From assembly GCF_963678635.1 (NCBI RefSeq), contig NC_087066.1:23035996-23099995 (forward strand): 64,000 nucleotides of DNA, read 5' to 3'. Below, in pieces: positions 44,180 through 57,453 of the stretch. A program made the position numbers and the translations under genes. Each line of letters begins with the position of its first letter. Within the stretch, counting starts at the first letter, position 1. Origin of the DNA: Symsagittifera roscoffensis. Taxonomy: Eukaryota > Xenacoelomorpha > Acoela > Convolutidae. The notes below the pieces were generated by a model. The model worked only from the letters and a program-made list of their open reading frames with translations. It had not been told where the DNA came from and searched no databases.

Positions 44180-47100
44180 CAAGTAAGACAGGGTGTTTTC
44201 AAAACGAGTTTTTTATAGAAATCCTCTGCTACAATTGATAGGGTTATTGAAGAGATTATTTTTGCGAAAGGCAGAAAAAGCTCCCCAAATTCTGATGAAA
44301 TAACTCATTGAATTGGATTGTCATTTGATCACGCATGATTATTTTGTGCTGATCAAGCTACTATAGTGCTGAAAAAAAAAACAACCGGATAGAATGAACT
44401 AAAACAGAGTTCTTAAATGGTTTTTCTTAAAATGAATTATTATTTGACCAAAAAACGATGATGAAATAAACTGGTTGGTATATTCCCTGCTTTTAAAGGT
44501 GCATTTTTTGACAAAATTTCAAACCAAATTTACACCTTTAAAATGGGTCACTTCATTTGGTTCAAAGTTAACAATCTAAACAACGTCAATTGCTGTAAAA
44601 ATAACATCCATTGACCTTGTTTAAATCGTTATGTCTGAACTGAATGAATTGACTTGTTTTAAGTGTGTAATTTTGGTAATTCGCAAAAAATGCGCCACAA
44701 AAGTTCGAAGCAATATTTGTCCTGATACTTTTTTTGCCGAATATAAACCAATATGACAAAAACGAGTTTAAAAGCTCTGTTTTAGATCAGTTTAACCGGT
44801 TATTTGAAATCAGCATGATGTTAGCTTGTTCAGCACAAATTGGAGTGAAAACTCATTAAATTACAAAAAATGCATTGACAAAAAAATCCAATTCAGTGAA
44901 AGTTTTTCGACGAATTCTTGCTGCCTATTGCAAAAAGAATCATTTCAATAAACCAAACAATTGTGAAATGAGAGAGGAATCATAAAAAACACGTTTTGAA
45001 AGGAGATAAATATCGAAAGAGGATTTATGAGAGAGGACTTACAAAAAACACGTTCTCCTGTACATCAATTTTTATTTGAATGAGCAACGCCTGAAAAAAA
45101 AACAAGTTCAAGTCAATCGAGTTTTCTTTTTCTATTTATAACAGTTATTTTTCTATTAAAGCCTTTAGATAAATTGACAAAAAGCTAGCTGGCTCAAAAA
45201 TTTGGTCTTTTGTCATAAAATACTAAATGAGCAAATAGTTCAAAACTGCTCGTATTAGGGCAAAAACCGTAATGTGTTACTGCATTTTAGGTTTCTGGAG
45301 TAGTTTCGAATCAAAATTTCTGATTAAAACTTCACAAAAACGACAAAATGAAAAACATTTTGTGAATTTTTTCGATAATCATTGCACAACACGCTATGAG
45401 AAGAACAACGTGATATATTTTTCATTTAGTGAACTAATAAAAAGACCAAAAAACATGCCTCAATCCAATTTGCAACGATTTCTCGGACAAATTAATCCTC
45501 GGCTTATGCGTTAACTTGACAAAGTAACACATTGAGAAAGCGAACAGAATGAACTAAAACAGTGTTTTTGAATAGTTTTTCTTAAATTGGATTATATTTG
45601 ACCAACAAATGATGATGAAATAAACTGGTTGAAATATTCCCTGCTTTTTAAAGGTGCAATTTTTTCACAAAATTTCAAACCAAATTTACATCTTTAAAAC
45701 GGATACTTCATTTGGTTCAAAGTTAACAATCTAAACAACGTCAATTGCTGTAAAAATAACATCCATTGACCTTGTTTAAATCGTTATGTGTGAACTGAGT
45801 GAATTGACTTGTTTTAAGTGTGTAATTTTGGCTCAAAAATTTGCAAAACCTGCGCCATAAAAATTCGAAGCAATATTTGTCCTGATCATTTTTTTGCCGA
45901 ATATAAACCAATATGACAAAAACGAGTTTAAACATTCTGTTTTAGATCAGTTTATCCGGTTATTTGAAATCAGCATGATGTTAGCTTGTTCAGCACAAAT
46001 TGGATTGAAAACTCATTAAATTACAAAAAATGCTTTGACAAAAAAAAATCCCATTCAGTGAAAATTTTCGACGAATTCTTGCTACCTACTGCAAAAAGAA
46101 TCATTTCAATAAACCAAACAACTATGAGATGAGAGAGGATTCATAAAAAACACGTTTTGAAAGGAGATAAATATCGAAAGAAGATTTATGAGAGAGGACT
46201 TACAAAAACACGTTCTCCTGTACATAAATATTTATTTGAAAGAAAAGAGCAAGTTTAAGTTATTCGAGTTTTCTTTTTCTATTTATAACAGTTATTTTTC
46301 TATTAAAGCATTTAGATAAATTGACAGGAAGCTAGCTGGCTCAAAAAATTGGTCTTTTGTCATAGAATACTAATAGAACAAATAGTTCAAAACTGCTCGT
46401 ATTAGGGCAAAAGCCGTAATGTGTTACTGCATTTTAGGTTTCTGGAGTAGTTTCGAATCAAAACTTCTGATGAAAACTTCACAAAAACGAGAAAATGAAA
46501 AACATTTTGTGAATTTTTTCGATAATCATTGCACCACACGCTATGAGAAGAACAACGTGATATATTTTTTCATTTAGTGAAGTAATAAAAATACCAAAAA
46601 AAATGCCTCAATCCAATTTCCAACGATTTCTCGGACAAACTAATCCTCGGCTTATGCGTCAACTCGACAAAGTAACACATTGAGAAAGCGAACAGAATGA
46701 ACTAAAACAGAATTTTTAAATAAATTTTCTTAAATTGGATTATACTTGACCAAAAAATGATGATGAAATAAATTGGATGGAATATTCCCTGCTTTTTAAA
46801 GGTGCATTTTTTTTGACAAAAATTCAAACCAATTTTACACCTTTAAAACGGATCACTTCATTTGGTTCAAAGTTAACAATCTAAACAACGTCAATTGCTG
46901 TAAAAATAACATCCATTGACCTTGTTTAAATCGTTATGTCTGAATTGAATGAATTGACTTGTTTTAAGTGTGTAATTTTGGTTCAAAAATTTGCAAAGAA
47001 TGCGCCATAAACATTTGAAGCAATATGTGTCCTGATCGTTTTTTGATCAATATAAACGAGTTTAAGAACTCTGTTTTAGATCAATTTATTCGGTTTTTTG

Positions 47101-50100
47101 AAATCAGCATGATGTTAGCTTGTTCAGCACAAATTGGAGTGAAAACTCATTAAATTACAAAAAATGCATTGACAAAATAATCCAGTTCAGTAAAAATTTT
47201 TGACGAATTCTTGCTACCTACTGCAAAAAGAATCATTTCAATAAACCAAACAACTGTGAAATGAGAGCGGATTCATAAAAAACAAGTTTTGAAAGGAGAT
47301 AAATATCGAAAGAGGAATTATGAGAGAGGACTTAAAAAAAACACGTTCTCCTGTACATAAATATTTATCTCAAAGAGCAACGCCTGAAAAAAAAACAAGT
47401 TTAAGTTATTCGAGTTTTCTTTTTCTATTTATAACAGTTGTTTTTCTACTAAAGCATTTAGTTAAATTGACAAAAAGCTAGCTGGCTCAAAAATTTGGTC
47501 TTTTGTCATAAAATACTAATGGAGCAATTATTTCAAAACTGCCTTATTAGGGCAAAAGCCGTAATGTGTTACTGCATTTTAGGTTTCTGCAGTAGTTTTG
47601 AATTAAAATTTCTGATTAAAACTTCACAAAAACGAGAAAATGAAAAACATTTTGTGAATTTTTTCGATAATCATTGCACCACACGCTATGAGAAGAACAA
47701 CGTGATATATTTTTTCATTTAGTGAAGTAATAAAAAGACCAAAAAACATGCCTCAATCCAATTTCCAACGATTTCTCGGACAAAGTAATCCTCGGCTTAT
47801 GCGTCAACTCGACAAAGTAACACATTGAGAAAGCGAACAGAATGAACTAAAACAGAGTTTTTAAATAATTTTTCTTAAATTGGATTATATTTGACCAAAA
47901 AATGATGATGAAATAAATTGGATGGAGTATTCCCTGCTTTTTAAAGGTGCATTTTTTTGACAAAATTTCAAACCAATTTTACACCTTTAAAACGGATCAC
48001 TTCATTTGGTTCAAAGTTAACAATCTAAACAACGTCAATTGCTGTAAAAATAACATCCATTGACCTTGTTTAAATCGTTATGTCTGAATTGAATGAATTG
48101 ACTTGTTTTAAGTGTGTAATTTTGGTTCAAAAATTTGCAAAGAATGCGCCATAAAAATTTGAAGCAATATGTGTCCTGATCATTTTTTGCCCAATTTAAA
48201 CGAGTTTAAGAACTCTGTTTTAGATCAACTTATTCGGTTATTTGAAATCAGCATGATGTTAGCTTGTTCAGCACAAATTGGAGTGAAAACTCATTAAAGT
48301 ACAAAAAATGCGTTGACAAAAAAATCCAGTTCAGTAAAAATTTTTGACGAATTCTTGCTACCTACTGCAAAAAGAATCATTTCAATAAACCAAACAACTG
48401 TGAAATGAGAGCGGATTCATAAAAAACAAGTTTTGAAAGGAGATAAATATCGAAAGAGGATTTATTAGAGAGGACTTACAAAAAACACGTTCTCCTGTAC
48501 ATAAATGTTTATCTCAAAGAGCAACGCCTGAAAAAAAAACAAGTTTAAGTTATTCGAGTTTTCTTTTTCTATTAATAACAGTTGTTTTTCTACTAAAGCA
48601 TTTAGTTAAATTGACAAAAAGCTAGCTGGCTCAAAAATTTGGTCTTTTGTCATAAAATACTAATAGAGCAAATATTTCAAAACTGCCTTATTAGGGCAAA
48701 AGCCGTAATGTGTTACTGCATTTTAGGTTTCTGCAGTAGTTTTGAATTAAAATTTCTGATTAAAGTTTCACAAAAAGGAGAAAATGAAAAATATTTTGAG
48801 AGTTTTTTTGATAATCATTGCACCACAAGCTATGAGAAGAACAACGTGATATAATTTTTCATTTAGTGAAGTAATAAAAAGACCAAAAAATATAACTCAA
48901 TCCAATTTGCAACGATTTCTCGGACGAATTGAATCTCGGCTTATGCGTTAACTCGACAAAGTAACACATTGAGAAAGCAAACAGAATGAACTAAAACAGA
49001 GTTTTTAAATACTTTTTCTCAAATTGGATTATATTTGACCAAAAAATGATGATGAAATAAACTGGATGGAATATTCCCTGCTTTTTAAAGGTGCAATTTT
49101 TTGACAAAAATTTCAAACCCATTTTACACCTTTAAAACGGATCACTTCATTTGGTTCAAAGTTAACAATCTAAACAACGTCAATTGCTGTAAAAATAACA
49201 TCCATTGACCTTGTTTAAATCGTTATGTCTAAACTGAATGAATTGACTTGTTTTAAGTGTGTAATTTTGGTTCGAAAAATTGCAAAGAATGCGCCATAAA
49301 AATTCGAAGCAATATTTGTCCTGATCATTTTTTGCCGAATATAAACCAATATGACAAAAACAAGTTTAAGAGCTCTCTTTTAGATCAGTTTATTCGGTTA
49401 TTTGAAATCAGCATGATGTTAGCTTGTTCAGCACAAATTGGAGTGAAAACTCATTAAATTACAAAAAATGCGTTGACAAAAAAATCCAATTCAGTGAAAA
49501 TTTTTCGACGAATTCTTGCTGCCTACTGCAAAAAGAATCATTTCAATAAACCAAACAATTGTGAAATGAGAGAGGAATCATAAAAAACACGTTTTGAAAG
49601 GAGATAAATATCGAAAGAGGATTTATGAGAGAGGACTTACAAAAAACAACTCTCCTGTACATCAATTTTTATTTGAATGAGCAACGCCTGAAAAAAAAAC
49701 AAGTTTAAGTCATTCGAGTTTTCTTTTTCTATTTATAACAGTTATTTTTCTACTAAAGCATTTAGATAAATTGACAAAAAGCTAGCTGGCTCAAAAATTT
49801 GGTCTTTTATCATAAAATACTAATAGAGCAAATATTTCAAAACTGCCCGTATTAGGGCAAAAGCCGTAATGTGTTACTGCATTTCAGGTTTCTGCAGTAG
49901 TTTTGAATTAAAATTTCTGATTAAAGTTTCACAAAAAGGAGAAAATGAAAAATATTTTGTGAGTTTTTTCGATAACCATTGCACCACGCGCTATGAGAAG
50001 AACAACGTGATATAATTTTTCAATTAGTGAAGTAATAAAAAGACCAAAAAACATGCCTCAATCCAATTTGCAACGATTTCTTGGACAAATTGAATCTCGG

Positions 50101-50302
50101 CTTATGCGTTAACTCGACAAATTACACGTTGAGAAAGCAAACAGAATGAACTAAAGCTGAGTTTTTAAATTATTTTTCTTAAATTGGATTATATTTGACC
50201 AAACAAAGATGATGAAATAAACTGGATGGAATATTCCCTGCTTTTTAAAGGTGCAATTTTCTGACAAAAATTCAAATAATTTTACACCTTTAAAACGGAT
50301 CA
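44180..50302 (+). repeat. Block A tandem array, about five 1.15-kb units
   Basis: The landmark GCTAGCTGGCTCAAAAA recurs at 45184, 46331, 47477, 48621 and 49781 (spacing 1147, 1146, 1144, 1160). GTTAACAATCTAAACAACG recurs at 44567, 45722, 46872, 48016 and 49161. Units are about 93-97 per cent identical by eye. Each contains two peptide-like stretches. One reads ELTCFKC, then a frameshift, then NCKECAIKIRSNICPD and EISMMLACSAQIGVKTH before a stop (open in 49257-49457). The other reads KFLIKTSQKRENEKHF and MPQSNLQRFLGQINPR (45272-45514). Frames are broken in most units, so I treat it as a tandem repeat rather than a gene family. The cold CxxC...CxxC pairing is noted without a family call. The sequence before TGCGTTAAC is related to repeat family F. 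Confidence 0.85.
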
Positions 50303-51321
50303 ATCACTTCTCAATCAATTCAATTTTTAGTTTGACTTTTTTCTACAACTGAACAATTAATTACTCACAAAAATTCCCGTTTAGATAAAAGGTTGATCGA
50401 CTCATGGCCGAGTCTTTTCCATGGTTAGTCAGACATTTCTGTTTTTCATATACAGAGAAAACTTTTTTGACATAGTATTATAATCTGTGGGCAACCATAA
50501 ACTATTCTTACCTGAAAAACGCAGAATACGCCAAATACAACAACTACTTTCCTTGATAGTGTAGATATCGATCCGACTGCTTAAAAATCGCAAGCAGCCT
50601 TCAATACTTTTTGAAATTATGTTTTGCCTTTGACTTTGCATTTATGTTCATCACATCCACCATCAACTTGCAGTACTCTTCGTTGCCTCCCATGTTAGGA
50701 TGGCAGAGTAAAAAGAGGCATCTAAAATGCTTCGTCCCAGTTTTGGCTGATGCTTAATCCGGTAATAACAAAAACTGTACAAGCTCGCAAGCAACGAGAC
50801 GGAGCTCGGTGAGGTACTTATTTGCAGTCGCTTCCACCAAAACTTCATTGCGAAGCGTTTTTCTTCTTGGGGCTTTTTTTTCGAAATGTTAGGGCTTTTT
50901 TATCTATCTTGTCAATTGGTTTTTTTTTCAAAAGGCAAGTCCTAAATTTTTATCTGGTATCTTTTCAATTTGTACTCAGCCGTAGTTTTTCTGAAACAAA
51001 TACTCTGCTGTTGGTTTTAATGGCTCTAGACTTGTTTTCCGGTCCACCCGGTCAGTCATGAAAGCTCCAGAAAAAAAACCGCAAAGTCTTTTCGAAAAGA
51101 TTGCAAAAGAATACTGTAAGAAATATTATGGTATTTTTTTTCAAAGCTTGTAACTTTTTTCTCTGTTTTTGTAAGCCTAGCCAAACCAAGGAAAACAAAC
51201 CAAGGTAAACCTGATTCAATTCATTGTGGGCATTTTGTCTCAAGAAGGCCTCTCTTCCCATTATTCCTCTTCTAAAAGTTTTCATTTTTTGGACTAACTG
51301 GCTCTCTTTCAATTCAAATTT
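50303..51321 (+). repeat. Macro-repeat block D2
   Basis: Near-identical copy of D1, offset by 19493-19494 bp. Identity spans about 49766-51366. The flanking repeats outside this window are visibly more diverged. Confidence 0.85.
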
Positions 51322-53852
51322 TTTAGTGAGCACATTTTTTCCCTGTTAATTGGGCCCAACGTTACATACTTTTCATTGCTTTAATTTGATCAAGGGTTTT
51401 GATTCAACTTAAGTTTTTTTCCATTAGATAGCCAAAATCCAATGCTTAAATCGAATGCATAATGAGACTTTCTGATGAATTTGAAAAGTTTTAGTGAAGT
51501 AGTTCTGCATAAAAATTTATTTACAACAAACCTTTTGTTTTTTCAGTTGATATACTCAAGGCAATTTTTTGTTGAAATCTTTCCAAGATTTATTTTTTTT
51601 TGTGCTAGATGCAATAACATATTTTAACTAGTCATTAACCAAAATTTTGTTTGCAAGTTTGAATTTCGCGCCGAGTGTATTATACGGTTAAACCATCAAG
51701 CTTCAGTTTCTATGACTTTTTTATATGATTTTTATATAACTTTTTTAGGATTTATTTTGTAATTTAACCCAAATTTTTTTGTTTTAGTCGAAATGATAAT
51801 TGCGGAAATTTGAATTTAGTGTCATTAGTTTGCGTCTGTCATTTGTTCGCGCGCGTGTCTTGAATCGGTCTTTTTTTCTAGATGTGAAGTGTTTTTGTTG
51901 TCAGCTCTTGTGCCCTCAAATTCAACTTGCCTGAAATGCTGTCCAGTAGGTGAGCCCGTGTTTTGCTGTCATCTCTTGTAGTGTTAAAATGTTGTCAAAC
52001 CTTTTGACCGTTAGAGGTGGAGTTAAAACTTGGAATCTTGTTAACCATTTTTGATATAAGCCCGCCCATAAATGATTTCATGAGGAAGAAAAAAATTTTC
52101 TAAGCTTTTTGTTGCTGAACAAAAATGGTGCTTTTTGTCCCGTTTTTTATGTATAAAGATCTGACTGGCATTGCCCCGATACTGCACCACCAGCATGATG
52201 GTGTGTCTGTAAAATGATGAACCCTTGATTTTGACACTTGCCTTATTGATAATTCCTTTGATGATTCATCAAGGACCCTGAGTCAATCTTATCATCCATT
52301 TATTGGATTTCGTTTATCAACACAAATTTTTGCATTCGTTTTAGGGCCCCATCAAAAGTATTCAAGTTAATGTGCTGCTAAAACTTCAATCAACTGCGCT
52401 TTCTTTTATGTTTACTTTGAGTAGTGAGGTGCACAACTCCTAAAATCAAATGTTTCTCCTTATTCAGTTGTTTTGTGATACTATGAACTGGTTACTTTTT
52501 AGTTTGAAACCACAGTAACAGTTTTTTTTTCAAATCACAGCACGACGGAAAAAACAAAATCATTTTAGCTTTAATCTTTAAATCATTGACGGAGCAATTT
52601 TTGACAGTTTTTACAACCCCGTCTTTACGTTAGGTTTCTTCCTTTATCATGGACAGATCTTATTAAGTTCTTTTATCGTTGTGCAAGTTTCAAGATTTTC
52701 CTGCCTCAAAACAGGTTAGAATTTTTCATCAACCAATAGACCAGAATGACGGCAAGAGAGGCTCCCAAAGCCAAATAATTCCTATGTAAAACCACATACT
52801 TTTGCACTTAAAGCTAACTGAGCTTACTGCTGGTTTTAGCAATCTCTTCATGGTTCTGATTGCAATGTCCTTAGTTTTCCATAATTTCTAAAACTTTTCT
52901 GTTTGTTTATTTTGCCTATTTAAGTAGAACAATGGTGTACAGGCTGTTACATCTAACGAAAATATTTCATCAAAGGAGTCTAAAAAAGTTTTCAACCTCC
53001 CCTGTGTTTGTTTCTACAATGGTTTCTTCATTTTGTTTTCAAGGAATTTAAAAACTGTTTTGTTCAAATTTTCCTATGAATACCCAGGTGGAGAGAGAAA
53101 TAGATGCAGTGGTATGTTTTTCTTGTTTTCTTTTGTTTCACTGGACAAACGAGACACTTAACTTTCTATTGACGTAAGCTTTTTCTATGGAATTTCCTTT
53201 TGTCCTTGCTCGTTTGCAAACTCAAAACTTTTTGTTAAAGTATCTCGCAAGTTTTAACACGACAAATTTGTTAAGGTCATATAATAATTTTTCTTCAAAT
53301 TTATCAAAGTCTTTATCAAATCCATGCTGCTCTACCACTCTTGCCTTGCTTAGCTTGTGACCTAAATTATTCTCGTCATCATAGTTTTGTTCATCATTCC
53401 AGTTTTGATATCCATTGCTAAAATTTATCAACCACTTACTCCTAAAATACCTTTTATCTTTCGTTTTTTTAAAACACTTATCAAGACACTCAAATTTCTA
53501 ATTAAACACTTATATTAGACAAGGAAAACAAAAGTAAGTCCAATAATGATTTCCACATTTTTTATTCTTTTTTGTACCCGATATCAGAATGCTGGCGATA
53601 ATTGTTGCGTTCTTTTACTTTTTCTCGCAGCCAGGATGGCAACATACGAGGCTCAAAGCAAACGTTAACAAAAACACCAATAGTTTAAGTAGGTTCCTTC
53701 CAGTTGCTCCCTATGTATTATTTTCGCTAGTTCCTTCCTCCTTGTTTGAAACGACCTGTTTTTAGATGATCTTGTCATACAGACCAGTCCAGGTACGTTT
53801 ATCTGACTCTCCAATATCAACCTGAGTTATGTTAAACTTGATGGAGCTTGGA
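51322..53852 (+). repeat. Block B4 (single copy, 3' end deleted)
   Basis: More diverged from B1-B3 than those are from each other. It follows D2 as B1 follows D1. At about 53850 it jumps from the GATGGAGCTC region (equivalent to about 40400 in B3) directly to the C-block sequence equivalent to about 41140. It has therefore lost the segment with LALLAFLASA. Confidence 0.8.
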
Positions 53853-55912
53853 ATGCGTTTTAAAGTCTGCCTCGGAACTTTTTGAAAAAATTTAGGGGAG
53901 CTTGTCAAAAAAAGGTACCCAAATATGGATGGCATGGCCTATCTTGCCTGAATAAAATGGGGATTTGCTGGGAATTCAAATTTGAATGGCCTAATATTGC
54001 GCAGTTTCGCTTTCACTCACATTCCTTTGGTTTTTGAGCCACGACAGCTCCACAGGGCAAGCCAGAAGCGACCAGACGGTTTGACCCTCGTCCCACAGGC
54101 TGCTGACAGGCAGTTCCTGCGTAACTTAACAGTAGTTGTCTCCCCTGGTCTTAAAAAAAGCCGTTGGTCGGTTTGTAGCTCTGGAACGGCGGCGGCCGAT
54201 GCGGAAGATCAAAAACCTGAAAAAATAGAGGTCTTACTGATGTAATTTTTCAACCTATAGCGTTTGAACTTCAGAGTCCTACCGGCACTAGCGCTGAGTT
54301 TTTTCTAAGTAAATTTTTTAAGAACTTGAGCACAAGTACTGAGGAACCCACGGCAGGGTGTTTCGTTAAGCAAAAAAATTCGCCTCGCAAAAAAAGTTGC
54401 GAACGCTGCCTGTGTACCAGGCACTATTAATTACGAAACTAAATTGAAATTTTTTTGTAGAGACAAGGAAACGACTGCTCAGCTTCGTATAAGTATTTGT
54501 TATACCCTTAGCCTCAATTCAAGTCAATCTGTACGATTTTCTTTAAATTTTTGTGCAGTAGTTAGTTTTCTCAATCGGGTTCTTGGTTTTCTCAATCATC
54601 TGATCATCAATTTTTCATGTTTCACTTTAATTTTCCTAATTTTTGAATTTGCCATGGTTTTTGACTGGGTGATTTGATGAAAAACCAAAAAAAAAAACAT
54701 TTTTTTCCAAATTGAAATGTTAAGATTTAAATTAAAATTTGCGTATATTGCCAACATAAAACAAGAATATAATTATCAAATAAGTTGAAGAATACAATGA
54801 ATGAATTCAATACTGCTAACTTTCAGAAAAATTTATATTCATTCAACCCAATTTTTTCATAGGCCGCACTATTTTATCTTCAGAGTTTATGAAAAAATAT
54901 GATAGGTCTGAATTCAATTGTATAGAATGTTGGCGCGTTTCCGAGTATCCTATGTTTACTTAAGGTGTTCCAAATTAGCAGAGCTTCCATAAACAACAAT
55001 TTTTGAAAAATTTCAGCTTTACGATGTCAAATTGATTTTTTTTGTTCGATAACGTTCACCTAATTGATTAAATGGATAATCTAAGCTGATATAGGATGGT
55101 AAAGATTTTTTTTTGAAGTTTTCAGAAATAGCAAACAAGGAAAAAAGTAATCGCTAATCATTTTTCTTTTTTTCTGAAGTAAGATCGTATTTACGACGGT
55201 TACATTGAGTTTTCGCAGCCAATATTGGTTTTCGTTTTTTTGCAAGCTAACTTCCAATAGTAGCATTTTCTTTATTGATTGCAATGTTTTCGTACCTTAT
55301 GCCATTTTTCTAGGCATACTTGTTTTTTTTTATTGAAAGCTTGTGTTTGATCGATTAGAACTTCAATATAACTGCCGAGTGGTTTTTTCTCCAATCAATT
55401 TTCGAAACGAGAAAAAACATTTTTGAAAATTTTTTGAACTGAATTTTTTTTTGAGTCTGATTAATGATTTTATGTTTTGTCATTCAGTTGTAGTGAATTT
55501 GCTTTGAAGCATCTCACAACAAGAAAATCACAGCTAAGTTCAAACTAATTTTTTTTTGGATTTTTGCCAGCAAGATTATGCAATGGATCTTCAGCGTATT
55601 GGACAACTTTTTGGTATCTGTTGGCTTCGATCATTTGGGTTGAAGATAAAATTAAAAATTGCAGCGATTTTACCTTGCATACGCCCTAAAATGAATTCTG
55701 TGCCGTCTATTGCTCACAAAATTGTCAAGCAGAACAAGTTCGAGAGGAAATAATTTTTGCTTACAGAGAAATTTTTCGAAATCTTGTGACATTGACCCGT
55801 GAGTGAAATAGCTGTTTTCTTTCTGATTGCTCAGAGTTGTCATTTTTTGTATTCAGACGTAACAAAGGTTTTTCTAAGCTTGACCAAAAATTTCTAAATT
55901 TGATTTAACTAT
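53853..55912 (+). repeat. Macro-repeat block C2
   Basis: Matches C1 from about 41140 to 43200. The region after the endonuclease remnant is AT-rich with no clear gene. The frame 55556-55753 (MDLQRIGQLFGICWLRSFGL and following) is open here but shifted in C1 and not recognisable in C3. Confidence 0.8.
53982..54490 (+). pseudogene. Restriction-like-endonuclease LINE C-terminus, copy 2
   Basis: The open frame 53982-54245 reads IPLVFEPRQLHRASQKRPDG, LTLVPQAADRQFL, LTVVVSPGLKKSRW, SGTAAADAEDQKPEK. It is uninterrupted where copy 1 has stops. It preserves KRPDGLTLVP of the family signature, with Gln where Trp is usual and Asn where the catalytic Asp of WDxT is expected. After a frameshift the AACVPGT segment is found near 54409-54428, followed by FCRDKETTAQL. 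Context and decay are as in copy 1. Confidence 0.6.
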
Positions 55913-57453
55913 CAAGGAGAAAAGTGAGGGACTAATATTTGCAATTTGCTCCGTCTCTAAGTGCCCCGATTGGTATATCTCAAGGACGTAGTGGTTCTCT
56001 ATGGTTGAAGTTTCTTAGTTTTGTTTTGCATTCTAATGATGTGATATATCAAAAATCAAATAGTAAGTGTTCGGGTTTTTCTTAGTATAAATAGTAGGTG
56101 CTCCAGACTTATTATTGTTAATTATTTTATTGAAAACGCTTCCCGGTGTTGAAAACTTGTAGTTCAAAAGCTTAATCTTTTTATAGCTGTGGTAATTAAA
56201 TCTTCGGATGAAATTCGTAGCAGGAATTTTTTTGTAAGTTTAATTGACGCTCTTGTTTTATTGATCCTTTTTCAGCGCTATTAATCATTTTTCCGGGTAT
56301 CGAATAATACGTTGAAAAAAAAACATTCTTCTAGTTGTATTTTTTGTTTATCTCAATAAGTACTGCTTTTGGTGTTGCTCAAGCCCTATTACATTGGACG
56401 ACGTTTTCATGAATGATTTGGAACATTTTTTCAGGGCCTATTTCTTCAAAGAAAGATTTCCAATCGAGTTCCATCAATTCATTGTTTTTTTCGGTATAAA
56501 TTGTTCTATCATCTATTGTACGTTTAAAAACTTGAAGGTGCAACCTAGTGAAATGAATTTTAGTGAAGATTGTTTGAAATAACCCCGGACTTAATAATAG
56601 TTTTTTGACATCTGATTTATCTTTTCTTTTTTCCGACTCTACTTTTTCTACACCAGCGCAATCTGCGAAAACAGAACAGTCGAGCACAGGAACAGGTACG
56701 TCCAATTGCTGCTAATTTCTCGTCATAACAAGAGCTATCATTTGAATGGTCTTTTTCTTAGTTTATATATAAGAAAAACATTTTTTCGACCACAACGCAA
56801 ACAGCTACTATTAGCAGTATCAGCAGCAATGGCAAGGTCAGCAAACTCAAAATGCAAGTGTGCGTAAAGCGGGCTTATTTCATTTTTTCTTTCCACCGTT
56901 TTGATTTTGGATGCGATGAAAATTTGTTTTATAACTGTAAATTTAGCAGTAAAAATGTTTCTTTTTTTGAAAAGTAAAACAGAATTGAATTGATATGTGT
57001 ATCTGATCCATTTGAAAATTTTATTAGGAAAAGGAAACCCCCTGCAAATTTCAGATGTCCACTTAATGAAACTATCATCACAGTGATCAAAAATAATTGT
57101 AAAAACCGCTGTTAAATTGCAAAAATTAGGAAATCGGAAAAACTGCAATAATGAAAGGCATTCTAGGTAATTATGTGCGCAAAAAAACTACTTTGCGTGA
57201 TCTCAGTTTAAATATCTTCACTAGCAATTTTGTCCATTCCATTTTTCTCAGTGTTTTTTAATGGTGAATGATGTTATATTTTTGTTCGATTGTTTTTGTT
57301 TAGTTAAGTTTTATTTTCTTGATTTTCTTCCAACAGTTGAATCATCACAAGGAAAAAAACCAGGTTTTTGCACGTTGCGGCTGATCAAGTCTGAAATAAA
57401 AGTTTTACAACAGGATAATCAAACAAAAAAAATATTCTCAAATCTTTTACGAG
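55913..57453. other. Unrecognised region between C2 and B5
   Basis: Not part of the macro-repeat. It has long minus-strand frames (56379-56705 and 56738-57148) and, on the plus strand, splice-like signals: TCTACTTTTTCTACACCAG before a 39-nt segment ending at GTACGT (about 56694), and TTGATTTTCTTCCAACAG at about 57319-57336 before a frame QGKKPGFCTLRLIKSEI. The two strands give competing readings, and I cannot decide between them. Confidence 0.35.
56379..56705 (-). CDS. Hypothetical 108-codon ORF
   Basis: Reads MDVPVPVLDCSVFADCAGVE at the start and NELMELDWKSFFEEIGPEKM then FQIIHENVVQCNRA at the end. It is acidic and mixed in composition, without a signal peptide, membrane helix or motif I recognise. 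It is longer than chance would favour in this AT-rich sequence, but a plus-strand acceptor and donor pair overlaps its start. It may be a real exon, an element fragment or chance. I make no functional call. Confidence 0.25.
   Translation of the reverse strand: MDVPVPVLDCSVFADCAGVEKVESEKRKDKSDVKKLLLSPGLFQTIFTKIHFTRLHLQVFKRTIDDRTIYTEKNNELMELDWKSFFEEIGPEKMFQIIHENVVQCNRA

Noticed and set aside
56738-57148. 136-codon minus frame as a gene
   Set aside because: Composition is irregular and no domain or splice sites support it; plus-strand splice-like signals lie in the same interval.
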